This document shows positions 18,701 to 23,239 of a DNA stretch of 23,239 nucleotides, piece by piece. Origin of the DNA: Ophiothrix spiculata. Taxonomy: Eukaryota > Echinodermata > Ophiuroidea > Amphilepidida > Ophiotrichidae. Below the pieces are notes generated by a model. That model ran no database searches, was not told where the DNA came from, and saw nothing but the letters and a program-made list of their open reading frames with translations. The translations under genes and the position numbers were made by a program. The number at the start of each line of letters is the position of its first letter. The first letter of the stretch is position 1. The stretch lies in NCBI GenBank assembly GCA_000969725.1, contig JXSR01S029300.1; one strand, 5' to 3'.

Positions 18701-19366
18701 AGTAATGAGTTGTACTTGAACAATAGAAATGTTATTCTCTTAATTCTGTGTCACAGAAAAATAATGGAATAAAAGGATAAGTGATATGTTTTACTTGACC
18801 TAAAAAATATTATTTTCTTAATTTTGTTTTCACCAAATTAGCAGAGCAGGGATTTGAACTGGTTGAAAATAAATTTGGTATTATAATATGTCAATTTAAT
18901 AAAATTATACAAAAGATATTAAAAATTAACAAAATGATGATTTGGAACTCCTGTGTTCTCAAGAATGGTAATTAAAAATCAGCCTCATTTAATTAGATCA
19001 TATTGAAGTTTTGAATTAATTGATGTCATCTCTTGAGTATTTCTCTATGGGCTTTGATCTCATGTACCTTCTTATAATTAACTGAATATAACAAGAAGCC
19101 TCTTGTTGATGAATAAAGCAAATTTTGACAAATCTGAAAGCCAAAACAATACTTACAATCAGAGATGGTGTCATTGATGGTGACGACGGTTCTTGCTGGA
19201 GCACCAAGGACAGCATTCATAGGCATAGTCAGCACCAGCTCAAAGGTTTCTGGACCTTCCAAGATTGGTTGGCCTAAATCATCCAAGATGTAGACACGCA
19301 CAGTCTGCATGGTGACTCCGGGGGCAAAGTCCAAGTTGCGGCTGATTCCGGCATAGTCCTCACCAG
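1079..19366 (-). CDS. FREM2: FREM2/ECM3-like extracellular matrix protein, partial (internal and C-terminal exons)
   Basis: Extent of the coding exons of one spliced gene. Family members are very large basement-membrane proteins with CSPG/NG2 repeats, then Calx-beta domains, then a conserved region and a membrane span; in vertebrates FRAS1, FREM1 and FREM2 form a complex beneath epithelia. The window shows, in order, the C-terminal half of one Calx-beta domain (residues 1-69 of the visible part), two more Calx-beta domains (about 71-190 and 193-306), and a roughly 590-residue stretch matching FREM2 after its Calx-beta domains (words [52 protein letters not shown]). Thirteen exons join in frame into 897 codons. 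Both ends of the gene are outside the window. FRAS1 or FREM1 fit less well than FREM2. The identification rests on remembered family sequence, not on a search. Confidence 0.93.
1494..1728. mobile_element. 211-bp non-autonomous DNA element with 12-bp flanking direct repeats
   Basis: TGGTACATACAA is present perfectly at 1494-1505 and 1717-1728. Just inside lie inverted ends, GTGTTTCCGGTA at 1506 and its near complement ending CGGAAACAC at 1716. This fits a 211-bp inserted element with a long target duplication. It has no coding capacity. The interior has four TGCGCCA words. A 12-bp duplication does not fit the common cut-and-paste superfamilies, so I leave the family open. Confidence 0.6.
1823..1913. 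repeat. Small MITE-like repeat, copy 1
   Basis: Shares a layout with 4042-4139: ATTG(A/G)ACAGTA near the left end, AGGGCCCCATTGTTTG in the centre followed by AAATGCA, and an inverted ATT..CCA(A)TAAT-like right end. This copy is the more degraded at its ends. Confidence 0.55.
2001..2032. repeat. 32-bp near-perfect palindrome
   Basis: Arms of 15 bases (TCTCAGCAAACCCTT and its exact complement) separated by two T. It is 140 bases from exon 12 on its 3' intron side. It could form a hairpin in the pre-mRNA. Confidence 0.7.
2172..2433 (-). CDS. FREM2: FREM2-like exon 12
   Basis: 262 bases, phase 0 in, phase 1 out; acceptor CTTGTAG, donor GTAAGC. The peptide [18 protein letters not shown], then [34 protein letters not shown] and [18 protein letters not shown] matches FREM2 nearly without gaps. 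Two cysteines (IPC, ITC) are conserved. Confidence 0.96.
2434..3166 (-). other. Intron between exons 11 and 12
   Basis: 733 bases, T-rich. A 31-bp tandem pair lies near the exon 12 acceptor. Nothing else was recognised. Confidence 0.85.
2483..2544. repeat. Two tandem copies of a 31-bp hairpin-forming unit
   Basis: Units 2483-2513 and 2514-2544 differ at one base. Each carries CTGCTAG or CTGCTAA, then CTAGCAG about 11 bases later, so each unit can fold. It lies 50-110 bases upstream of the exon 12 acceptor on the minus strand. Confidence 0.8.
3167..3399 (-). CDS. FREM2: FREM2-like exon 11
   Basis: 233 bases, phase 1 in, phase 0 out; acceptor CTCCTCAG, donor GTAAGT. The split codon restores glycine, then [33 protein letters not shown] and [20 protein letters not shown], ending WQFVSDHA. 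The PTSMRI and FRGLFVL words are conserved in FRAS1 and FREM2. Confidence 0.95.
3641..3713 (-). mobile_element. Possible tRNA-derived SINE head
   Basis: On the minus strand there is an A-box-like TTAGCGGTAGTTTACC and, about 40 bases on, a B-box-like TTGAATTTGAATCCC, with tRNA-like spacing and a GGTTTGGGAAGC segment between. The boxes are degraded and it would not make a real tRNA. No target repeat was found. Confidence 0.35.
3733..3785. repeat. 30-base poly-C run followed by an AC microsatellite
   Basis: An uninterrupted C run spans 3733-3762, then ACC and (AC)n with one T interruption. On the transcribed (minus) strand this is poly-G. The exact length may be unreliable in an assembly. Confidence 0.9.
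4042..4139. mobile_element. 98-bp MITE-like element, copy 2
   Basis: Inverted ends ATTTATTGGACAGT and AATTGTCCAATAAAT enclose a core with GGGCCCCATTGTTTG and AAATGCA, also seen at 1823-1913. It has no coding capacity. The superfamily is not identifiable from these ends. Confidence 0.6.
4322..4517 (-). CDS. FREM2: FREM2-like exon 10
   Basis: 196 bases, phase 0 in, phase 1 out; acceptor GTGACAG, donor GTATGG. The peptide is [20 protein letters not shown], then [19 protein letters not shown], then [16 protein letters not shown], as in FREM2, ending in a less conserved TTDSTLA. No cysteine is present. Confidence 0.95.
4518..5464 (-). other. Intron between exons 9 and 10
   Basis: 947 bases. It contains a foldback element (5177-5422) close to the exon 9 donor. 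A short word CCACCATTT repeats near 4851 and 4882. Nothing else was recognised. Confidence 0.85.
5177..5422. mobile_element. About 245-bp foldback element with 37-bp inverted ends
   Basis: The left end TATGTGATGACTCG continues to GCCCCGAAAAGGGGGACTTTGC. The right end reads GCAAAGTCCCCCC, then a CGGGGTGAG stretch and CATCACATA. The arms match closely over about 37 bases with one small gap, around an AT-rich centre without coding capacity. It is MITE-like; no clear target duplication is visible. Confidence 0.6.
5465..5799 (-). CDS. FREM2: FREM2-like exon 9 (largest exon in the window)
   Basis: 335 bases, phase 1 in, phase 0 out; acceptor CCCACAG, donor GTAGGA. Highly conserved peptide with [66 protein letters not shown] and GTDGQ. 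Three cysteines (HRC, EAC, DEC) match FREM2. This is the most diagnostic stretch for the FRAS1/FREM2 family. Confidence 0.96.
6039..6294 (-). CDS. FREM2: FREM2-like exon 8
   Basis: 256 bases, phase 0 in, phase 1 out; acceptor CCTAG, donor GTAAGT. The peptide [20 protein letters not shown], then [36 protein letters not shown] and TVTMPHV follows FREM2 closely. It carries two conserved cysteines (VQC, GMC). The split last codon becomes aspartate with exon 9, giving PHVDGMLP. Confidence 0.95.
6295..6654 (-). other. Intron between exons 7 and 8
   Basis: 360 bases of AT-rich sequence with some G runs. Nothing recognised beyond the splice sites. Confidence 0.85.
6655..6831 (-). CDS. FREM2: FREM2-like exon 7: start of the conserved post-Calx-beta region
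   Basis: 177 bases, 59 codons, phase 0/0; acceptor TTTTCAG, donor GTATGT. The peptide is [13 protein letters not shown], then [17 protein letters not shown], then a variable stretch and NTFFTSTHM. The cysteines, the NDT glycosylation site and T-x-x-R-W match FREM2 just after the last Calx-beta domain. Confidence 0.92.
6832..7302 (-). other. Intron between exons 6a and 7
   Basis: 471 bases. The tandem duplication begins inside it at about 7231. Nothing else was recognised. Confidence 0.85.
7303..7455 (-). CDS. FREM2: FREM2-like exon 6, downstream copy (6a)
   Basis: 153 bases, phase 0/0, same 51-residue peptide as 9856-10008. Acceptor CTAG follows a pyrimidine-rich tract and the donor is GTAAGT. 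The offset to the other copy is exactly 2553 bases along the whole exon. Joining to exon 7 gives [13 protein letters not shown], which matches the family. It looks fully functional; an alternative is a falsely duplicated haplotype. Confidence 0.87.
7456..9855 (-). other. Intron between exon copies 6b and 6a
   Basis: 2400 bases, nearly all of it the rest of duplication unit A. It has a pyrimidine-rich C tract near 8673 and the 302-bp element. No coding frame is credible; the open frames here are short and recur in unit B only because of the duplication. Confidence 0.8.
7869..8170. mobile_element. 302-bp MITE-like element with long inverted ends
   Basis: The left end GGGTCAATTTATACTTAGCC and the right end TATAGTTTGACCC are complementary with some changes. 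Further in, 7893-7923 and 8101-8131 pair at 27 of 31 bases (ACCAAACATTTT against AAAATGTTTGGT). The centre repeats GGTGTCT several times. It is absent from unit B. No clear target duplication. Confidence 0.6.
9784..11745. repeat. Tandem duplication, unit B (contains exon 6b)
   Basis: 1962 bases that repeat unit A head to tail. The end CACTTCTGGCT at 11745 matches the end of unit A at 9783, after which the sequence is unique. The last 364 bases (11382-11745) are identical to 9420-9783. Relative to A it has a short extra stretch near 10604 and lacks about 600 bases. Confidence 0.95.
9856..10008 (-). CDS. FREM2: FREM2-like exon 6, upstream copy (6b)
   Basis: 153 bases, phase 0/0, 51 codons from [12 protein letters not shown] to GYPLVCVT. 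Acceptor CTAG follows a T-rich tract and the donor is GTAAGT. It supplies the last strand of the final Calx-beta domain (RALVYIE) and the linker [17 protein letters not shown]. It lies in the second unit of a tandem duplication. It differs from the copy at 7303-7455 at five bases, all synonymous, so both encode the same peptide. Both copies spliced in would give a 51-residue internal repeat without a frameshift. Which copy is used cannot be told from sequence. Confidence 0.85.
12409..12457 (-). pseudogene. Decayed copy of the 3' end of exon 5
   Basis: 12429-12457 matches the last 29 bases of exon 5 (12783-12811) at 28 positions, starting exactly at the exon border. The one change turns the GAA codon into TAA. 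The donor GTGGGT is ATGAGC here. Weaker similarity runs about 19 bases into the intron side. It looks like a relic of a partial exon duplication and cannot be spliced as a normal exon. Confidence 0.6.
12456..12513. repeat. C-rich imperfect tandem, 33-bp period
   Basis: TCCTGCACTGCCCTCCAACC recurs 33 bases later as TCCTGCACTGCTCTCCAGG, with C runs between. It is intronic; no function is evident. Confidence 0.55.
12783..12916 (-). CDS. FREM2: FREM2-like exon 5: second half of the last Calx-beta domain
   Basis: 134 bases, phase 1 in, phase 0 out; acceptor TTTGTAG. The donor is GTGGGT, weaker than the GTAAGT of most neighbours. The peptide is [17 protein letters not shown], then [17 protein letters not shown], then [11 protein letters not shown]. 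The acidic D-D-E-R-N-E turn and the F-T-V-H strand are Calx-beta hallmarks. NVT is a potential glycosylation site. The final strand of the domain is supplied by exon 6. A decayed copy of its 3' end lies in the next intron (12429-12457). Confidence 0.92.
13889..14050 (-). mobile_element. Possible SINE with an (AAAAC)n tail
   Basis: Read on the minus strand, a B-box-like TTAGTTCAAATCCC near 14003-14016 follows a TAGCTAAATC that could be a worn A box. The segment ends in GTAAACAAAACAAAAC, a simple SINE-type tail. The A-to-B spacing is short and no target repeat is seen. Confidence 0.28.
14704..14753. repeat. 28-bp tandem pair
   Basis: AAGTACTTTAAAGATAGGG followed by ACA occurs at 14704 and again 28 bases later at 14732 without change. 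Confidence 0.85.
15524..15860. mobile_element. Large inverted repeat (foldback element)
   Basis: The inner arms, about 15583-15682 and 15717-15808, are strongly complementary around a 34-base loop; matching words include TCATGTGAGTAGTTAGTGAT and CCCATCATGCATTGCTTC. Weaker pairing continues outward to GGTCATAC (15524) and GTATGACC (15860). It has no coding capacity and is MITE-like. The ends are approximate and no target duplication is evident. Confidence 0.65.
16401..16566. mobile_element. 166-bp foldback MITE
   Basis: Inverted ends GCGCACCATTAGATTTCCAG (left, 16404 on) and CTGGAAATCTAATGGTACGC (right) differ at one base, and the G-rich inner part also pairs. The centre has T runs. It lies just 3' of exon 4 in the minus-strand gene. 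The family is not certain. Confidence 0.7.
16678..16860 (-). CDS. FREM2: FREM2-like exon 4: first half of the last Calx-beta domain
   Basis: 183 bases, phase 1/1; acceptor TTTCAG, donor GTAAGT. The split codon restores lysine (DEGDKPIIKF). It contains [38 protein letters not shown] and LDYNPLS, the N-terminal strands of the fifth Calx-beta domain in FREM2. It is followed by the longest complete intron of the window (3.76 kb). Confidence 0.94.
16861..17612 (-). other. Intron between exons 3 and 4
   Basis: 752 bases, AT-rich. Nothing recognised beyond the splice sites. Confidence 0.85.
17613..17780 (-). CDS. FREM2: FREM2-like exon 3: second half of the same Calx-beta domain
   Basis: 168 bases, phase 1/1; acceptor CCCGCAG, donor GTAAGT. 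The peptide runs [11 protein letters not shown], then [16 protein letters not shown], then [16 protein letters not shown]-x-F-x-L and the closing strand complete the Calx-beta domain begun in exon 2. NET is a potential N-glycosylation site in the same place as in FREM2. Confidence 0.93.
17781..18473 (-). other. Intron between exons 2 and 3
   Basis: 693 bases. It includes a GC-richer imperfect direct repeat (18140-18235). Nothing else was recognised. Confidence 0.85.
18140..18235. repeat. Imperfect direct repeat, 48-bp period
   Basis: AGAGAAGCC starts two segments 48 bases apart that agree at roughly two thirds of positions (including GACTAGTGTG against GACTGGTGTC). It is more GC-rich than the intron around it and shows no open frame continuous with the gene. 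Confidence 0.4.
18474..18671 (-). CDS. FREM2: FREM2-like exon 2: first half of a Calx-beta domain
   Basis: 198 bases, phase 1/1; donor GTAAGT, acceptor ATCACAG. The codon split with exon 1 restores leucine, giving ISDLPKVQF as in FREM2. The peptide includes [23 protein letters not shown] and [13 protein letters not shown], the first strands of the penultimate Calx-beta domain, and ends at FLP plus a split glycine. Confidence 0.95.
18672..19156 (-). other. Intron between exons 1 and 2
   Basis: 485 bases, very AT-rich. A word containing ATGGAATAAAAGGAT is partly repeated near 18683 and 18764. No other feature. Confidence 0.85.
19157..19366 (-). CDS. FREM2: FREM2-like exon 1 of the window: second half of a Calx-beta domain
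   Basis: 210 bases, phase 1 in and phase 1 out. The acceptor reads TTTTCCAG and the donor GTAAGT on the minus strand. The peptide runs from AGEDYAG through [17 protein letters not shown] and EGPETFEL to [10 protein letters not shown]. The pattern of D-Y, an acidic turn, E-x-F-x-L and a closing T-I-N-D strand is the C-terminal half of a Calx-beta domain, by comparison with FREM2 the third of five. NDT is a possible N-glycosylation site also present in FREM2. The exon with the first half of this domain is not in the window. Confidence 0.93.
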
Positions 19367-21194
19367 CTGGAAAATTCAAAAAAAAAATTGTTTAGGTACG
19401 CCATATTAAATGAGTAATTATTCTCCATACAGATATCCGGATAATGACAATCTGGATTAAGGTCAGGGATTGAAATAACGATCAGTGATAATGGAAGCGT
19501 TAGTATCTGTATTTGATTGAGAACCAGAAATATATTGTTCTTTTTACAAAGCTTGACTATTCTGAGACTTTATTAGAGCACAAAAATCCTTTGACGTTAT
19601 ACTACACACACACAAAAACACCAAAGCGAGTCATTTGACTCACTTGAGCCATAATGTCAGTACAGACAAAATGACTCACTTTTCAGTTTTTGAGTGTAAG
19701 TTTCAAATGGATGGGTCAATGGGAGTTTCTTTATTTTGTTTAACTGATTTTTTACTATGATTTAGTGCCTAGCTATTTCAAGATGATGTTCAATATTCAA
19801 ATTGGTCCTGACAAATCATGTCTAATTGAATAACCTTTCTTTTTCAATGAATATTAAAGAAGCTTCCCATATCAATGAGATAGGACGTCTGCAGAAATGG
19901 TGAAGAAACATGATTTTTGCTCACAGTTGCATTTCATCAATGTCAATGTTGTCCAACATAGGGCACCTGTACTTCAAGAGGCTATATTTATATCATCATT
20001 TCAGCTTACTCAGGATATGGTAATGAACAGTTCAGTCGAGAAGCAATACAATTGGTAAATTTGCAAGATTAGTCACAGATTACGAATGATTGCAATAGTT
20101 ATTAACTTATCTGTTGAAGGTTCATCAATTGTCCCTGTTTTGCCAGGCAGTATACGTGCACATCACTTCAGGAACTAAGTTGTATGTTTTGAAAATCCCC
20201 CTCCCCCATCTGAATATTGCATAGAAAGACACGGTTAAAAGCGGGGGTTTTGAAAGCACAGTCCCCGAACAAAGTGAGCTGCGCATGCAATACTGCTGGG
20301 CCAAACACTAACAGAAGTCAACTAGTCTATAGATCTGGTTGCCCTTTACATAAAAATCAATTTCACTCTATATGTACGTTCATATATGTTAAAACCAAAT
20401 TTTCAGGAAATATGAGGAGACGTGTATTTCAATGACATAGAAGTCATGTCCTCTCATGAATGTGGTTCAAATTTAGGAAACAGGTAAAAAGGGCATTTAT
20501 AATTATGACATATTGCACGTACAGTAAGATTTAGACTTTAATGAGGCATGCACATTTTCCCAAAACATTTTCAAAATAGTACCACTTTATAAACATGGTA
20601 TAACATCAAAAACCCAGACTATGGTGCGAACTTGTGACCCTGCTTATTACACTTCACTTAAAATGTTATCGTTGAATTCAATGAAATCCCTTTTTTCAAA
20701 AAGAAGCCATATATAATAGCAGTAGGCTGCAAAAAAGATTTCTTTTCTTTGCCTGATCACTATGATCTCACCACCGTACTATTTTATAAGTTAATCCTGT
20801 CGGGATAAAGGGCTCCCCCTTGTGACAACACAGAGTAACTAGCACTGATAGACATGACTACACATGTGAAGCATAGTTTCACACTTCTAGGTATGCTAGA
20901 ACTTTGATCTATGTTTTGTGTCCGTGGATTGAACCAAAGAGAAGACTGGTATTAATTAGGTATAGGCCTAACTATTATTTTTCATGGTATAATGTTTGAT
21001 TTGTCAAAAAAGTCGATACAATTGATCTGAAAATCTGTGTACTATGATATGCAGACTGGTGATATGAATACAAATCTTTATAGAAAACTGGATTTGAAAA
21101 GTGTTTGCTTAATATGAAGAACTTTAAATTCAATGGCCACCTATCGAGAGTAAAAAACTAGCCCTGGTCCAGTTGTATGGATGAGCCAAAATAT

Positions 21195-21362
21195 GTAAAA
21201 CTGGTTCAGGTTTCTAAAGCTTCTCTTTTTTCTCCCATCAAGCCTACAGGTAGGGAAGCCAGGCTGCTTGGCTAGACCAAAGTATTTGACTCCAAAAGTA
21301 TGACAAACTTAGTTCCAAAATTGGTTCCAGTTTCAAAAGCTTTTCTCTTTCTTCTCCCCAAA
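21195..21362. repeat. Degenerate direct repeat of about 45 bp, about 125 bp apart
   Basis: AAACTGGTTCAGGTTTCTAA with AGCTTCTC and CTCCC following, and AAATTGGTTCCAGTTTCAAA with AGCTTTTC and CTCCCC following, have the same order of words. It is intronic; no function is evident. Confidence 0.45.
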
Positions 21363-22825
21363 TAAAAGAAAAAAGATACCAAATATTCTTGCTTAGGTGT
21401 GTTTTCCTGAATAAATAGAAATTACCCTCTATGGCATTCCCAGGCCCCATATACCAATCATAAAGAGCCAAACCGTTTATCTAGCTTTAAAAAAAAATCA
21501 TAAGATTTTGGCAACACAACAATGAAACCATTTAAACAAACCCTTGGGAATACAAATACTGCCTAATGCATTCTGACATTCGGTGTAGGCCTACATGTTA
21601 AAATAAACACGCCTCAGGGTTTAATGTATCAACTAACATTTCTATGGAGACTGCGATACATTATCCCACATTGAGTAGGCCTAAGAGGAACGTAAAATGA
21701 CCTAGAGTTACTTTGTATACATTAATGTTACCAGTTTTCAGTCACCGTATATTGACATTAAGATGAATGAGCACTTCGTATAGGCAATTCACCTTACCGC
21801 ACAGTACTCCTTAAATCGTTACAATAGCTTTCTTTGTGAAGACATGACTCTAGGGCAAAAAGGCTACATCCTGAAAAAGCTTAAAATTATCAACAATTAG
21901 AAGTTATTTTAGTCTTTAAAATGAGTTCAAGTAGGTCAGCACTTTCCTTTACTGCAGTAGGCCTAAAATTCTATATATATATTCCAACATCAATCTGTAT
22001 TGGACCACATCCTAAAATTTGCACATTTCTTGACATGTTTTAATACGACCCGTGGATTGTTGGTTCTTTAATATTGCCACGGTCATTATCATCATCAAAA
22101 TAGCATCTAGTTCTGGGTAAACACTGATAAATAAACTATATATTGTAATGACAAATGATAACTCTTGTACAAAGAATGCTAATCTTGTTCAAAGAGTCTA
22201 GACAATTTATTTCTAAAATTGGCTGGTCATAAAACAAATCCAAATAGACTAAATCACTCCAGGAAGTGAGTCTTATTTATCTAGGTGTCATAATGGCGAT
22301 CCAGGTAGAGGTGTATTGGACTGAGGCTGACATCATATGGTCATGTCAGGCTGCTCTACACATGACCCGCTACATACATCCTTCCTGGACCCCTTCCTTA
22401 TATCTCCCTGATGACGTCTGCAGGTTAGCTCGTCTAGTCGGTTTTGTAACAATTTTCGATCCTTGGTGTTGATTAGATATGAACTTTATTTTGTAGACAT
22501 CAAAACTGAGTTGACCAATAAAATTTCTTGTTCTGTAGCTTGTAATTTGTAGGTTGAACTCATAGCTAGGCTTGATCACCTAAATCATCTAAGGAGGTCA
22601 TATTGTCAAATCAACTTAAATTCGGCTCTGCAAGTTTTCCTGAAAATCCATTAGCATTTACCATTAGAGCCTTGTATGCCCCCAATCAGAAAAAAAAACA
22701 CAGGTTGAATAGAGAGAACATAGTTAACTCTTTGCTACAAAGCCTTTGCAGACAATTTTTATTACTCATCATCTATGCCAATGTTCAGAGTGGGATTCTT
22801 AACCATCTACTGGAAGGTATGCATA

Positions 22826-23239
22826 GATCTACTTTTTTCCATGCTCTTTCTGACCAAGATATACATTTCCTCAATGCTCTTTCTAACAAAGACTTACTTT
22901 TCCTCCAATGCTTTATCTAACCAAGATCTGCTTTTCCTCAAAGTTCTTTCTAACCAAGATCTACTTTCCCTCAATATCTGTCTAACGAAGATCTACTTTT
23001 CCTCAAAGTTCTTTCTAACCAAGATCTACTTTTCCTCAAAGTTTTTTCTAACCAAGATCTACTTTTCCTCAAAGTTCTTTCTACCCAAGATCTTTTTTCC
23101 TCAAAGTTCTTTCTAACCAAGATCTTCTTTCCCTCAATATCTGTCTAACGAAGATCTACTTTTCCTCAAAGTTCTTTCTAACCAAGATCTACTTTTCCTC
23201 AAAGTTCTTTCTAACCAATATCTTCTTTTCCTCAAAGTT
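22826..23239. repeat. 33-bp minisatellite, 12 or more units, running off the right edge
   Basis: The unit is CCTCAAAGTTCTTTCTAACC plus AAGATCTACTTTT. Units at the left are more diverged, those at the right nearly uniform. A variant with TCAATATCTGTCTAACGAAG recurs at 22968 and 23131, 163 bases apart, about five units. Because 33 is a multiple of three, long open frames run through the array, with no sign that they are genes. Confidence 0.92.

Larger units (their letters stand above)
19367..23239 (-). other. Upstream intron, running off the right edge
   Basis: At least 3.87 kb without a recognisable exon. The preceding exon should end with one base of a split codon and carry the first half of a Calx-beta domain, and no such frame with a donor was found. 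It holds two AP-1-like words near 19636-19678, a degenerate direct repeat near 21195 and 21317, a GC-richer stretch near 22270-22450 of unknown nature, and a minisatellite from 22826. Confidence 0.7.

Noticed and set aside
19483-19500. Word AGTGATAATGGAAGC shared with the 3' end of exon 2 (18484 region), a possible second exon relic
   Set aside because: The exact match is only about 15 bases and is not aligned to an exon border; a chance repeat of that length is plausible in a window of this size.
19367-22825. Search for the exon with the first half of the partial Calx-beta domain
   Set aside because: No frame with the expected strands, phase and donor was found, so it is assumed to lie beyond the right edge.
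22603-23116. Two overlapping plus-strand open frames of 105 and 113 residues at the right edge
   Set aside because: They run through the 33-bp array, whose period is a multiple of three; the peptide simply repeats LTKIYFSSKFF. No start context or domain supports a gene.
22826-23239. Regularly spaced repeats that might suggest a CRISPR array
   Set aside because: Units abut directly with no unique spacers, and the gene context is an animal intron.

Overview
The window is part of one large, intron-rich animal gene read on the minus strand. It encodes the C-terminal half of a FRAS1/FREM-family extracellular matrix protein. The closest relative I recognise is vertebrate FREM2; the sea urchin counterpart is known as ECM3. 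Thirteen distinct coding exons, plus a second copy of one of them, lie between 19366 (5' side) and 1079 (3' side). All splice junctions have GT/AG borders. The reading phases agree across every junction and give 897 codons if the duplicated exon is used once. The start, signal peptide, CSPG/NG2 repeats and first Calx-beta domains lie beyond the right edge. The last exons, which should include the membrane span and tail, lie beyond the left edge.

The AT-rich introns, GC-richer exons, many short foldback elements, recurrent TAGGCCTA-type words and strong FREM2/ECM3 similarity suggest a marine deuterostome invertebrate, most likely an echinoderm. This placement is an inference and was not tested by search.

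Layout from right to left (gene direction). 19367-23239 is upstream intron, with a 33-bp minisatellite at the right edge. 16678-19366 holds exons for the last Calx-beta domains. A 3.8-kb intron (12917-16677) follows, carrying foldback elements and a SINE candidate. Exon 5 is at 12783-12916. Next comes a 4.5-kb tandem duplication (7231-9783 and 9784-11745), each unit carrying one copy of the 153-base exon 6. Exons 7 to 13 (6831 to 1079) encode the conserved region after the Calx-beta domains. Their introns hold several MITE-like elements, a 30-base C run and other short repeats.

The most notable point is the duplicated exon 6. Both copies are phase 0/0 with intact splice sites. They encode identical 51-residue peptides and differ only at five synonymous bases. 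Haplotype mis-assembly must be excluded before biology is read into this. No second gene, RNA gene, CRISPR array or recognisable retroelement coding region was found.
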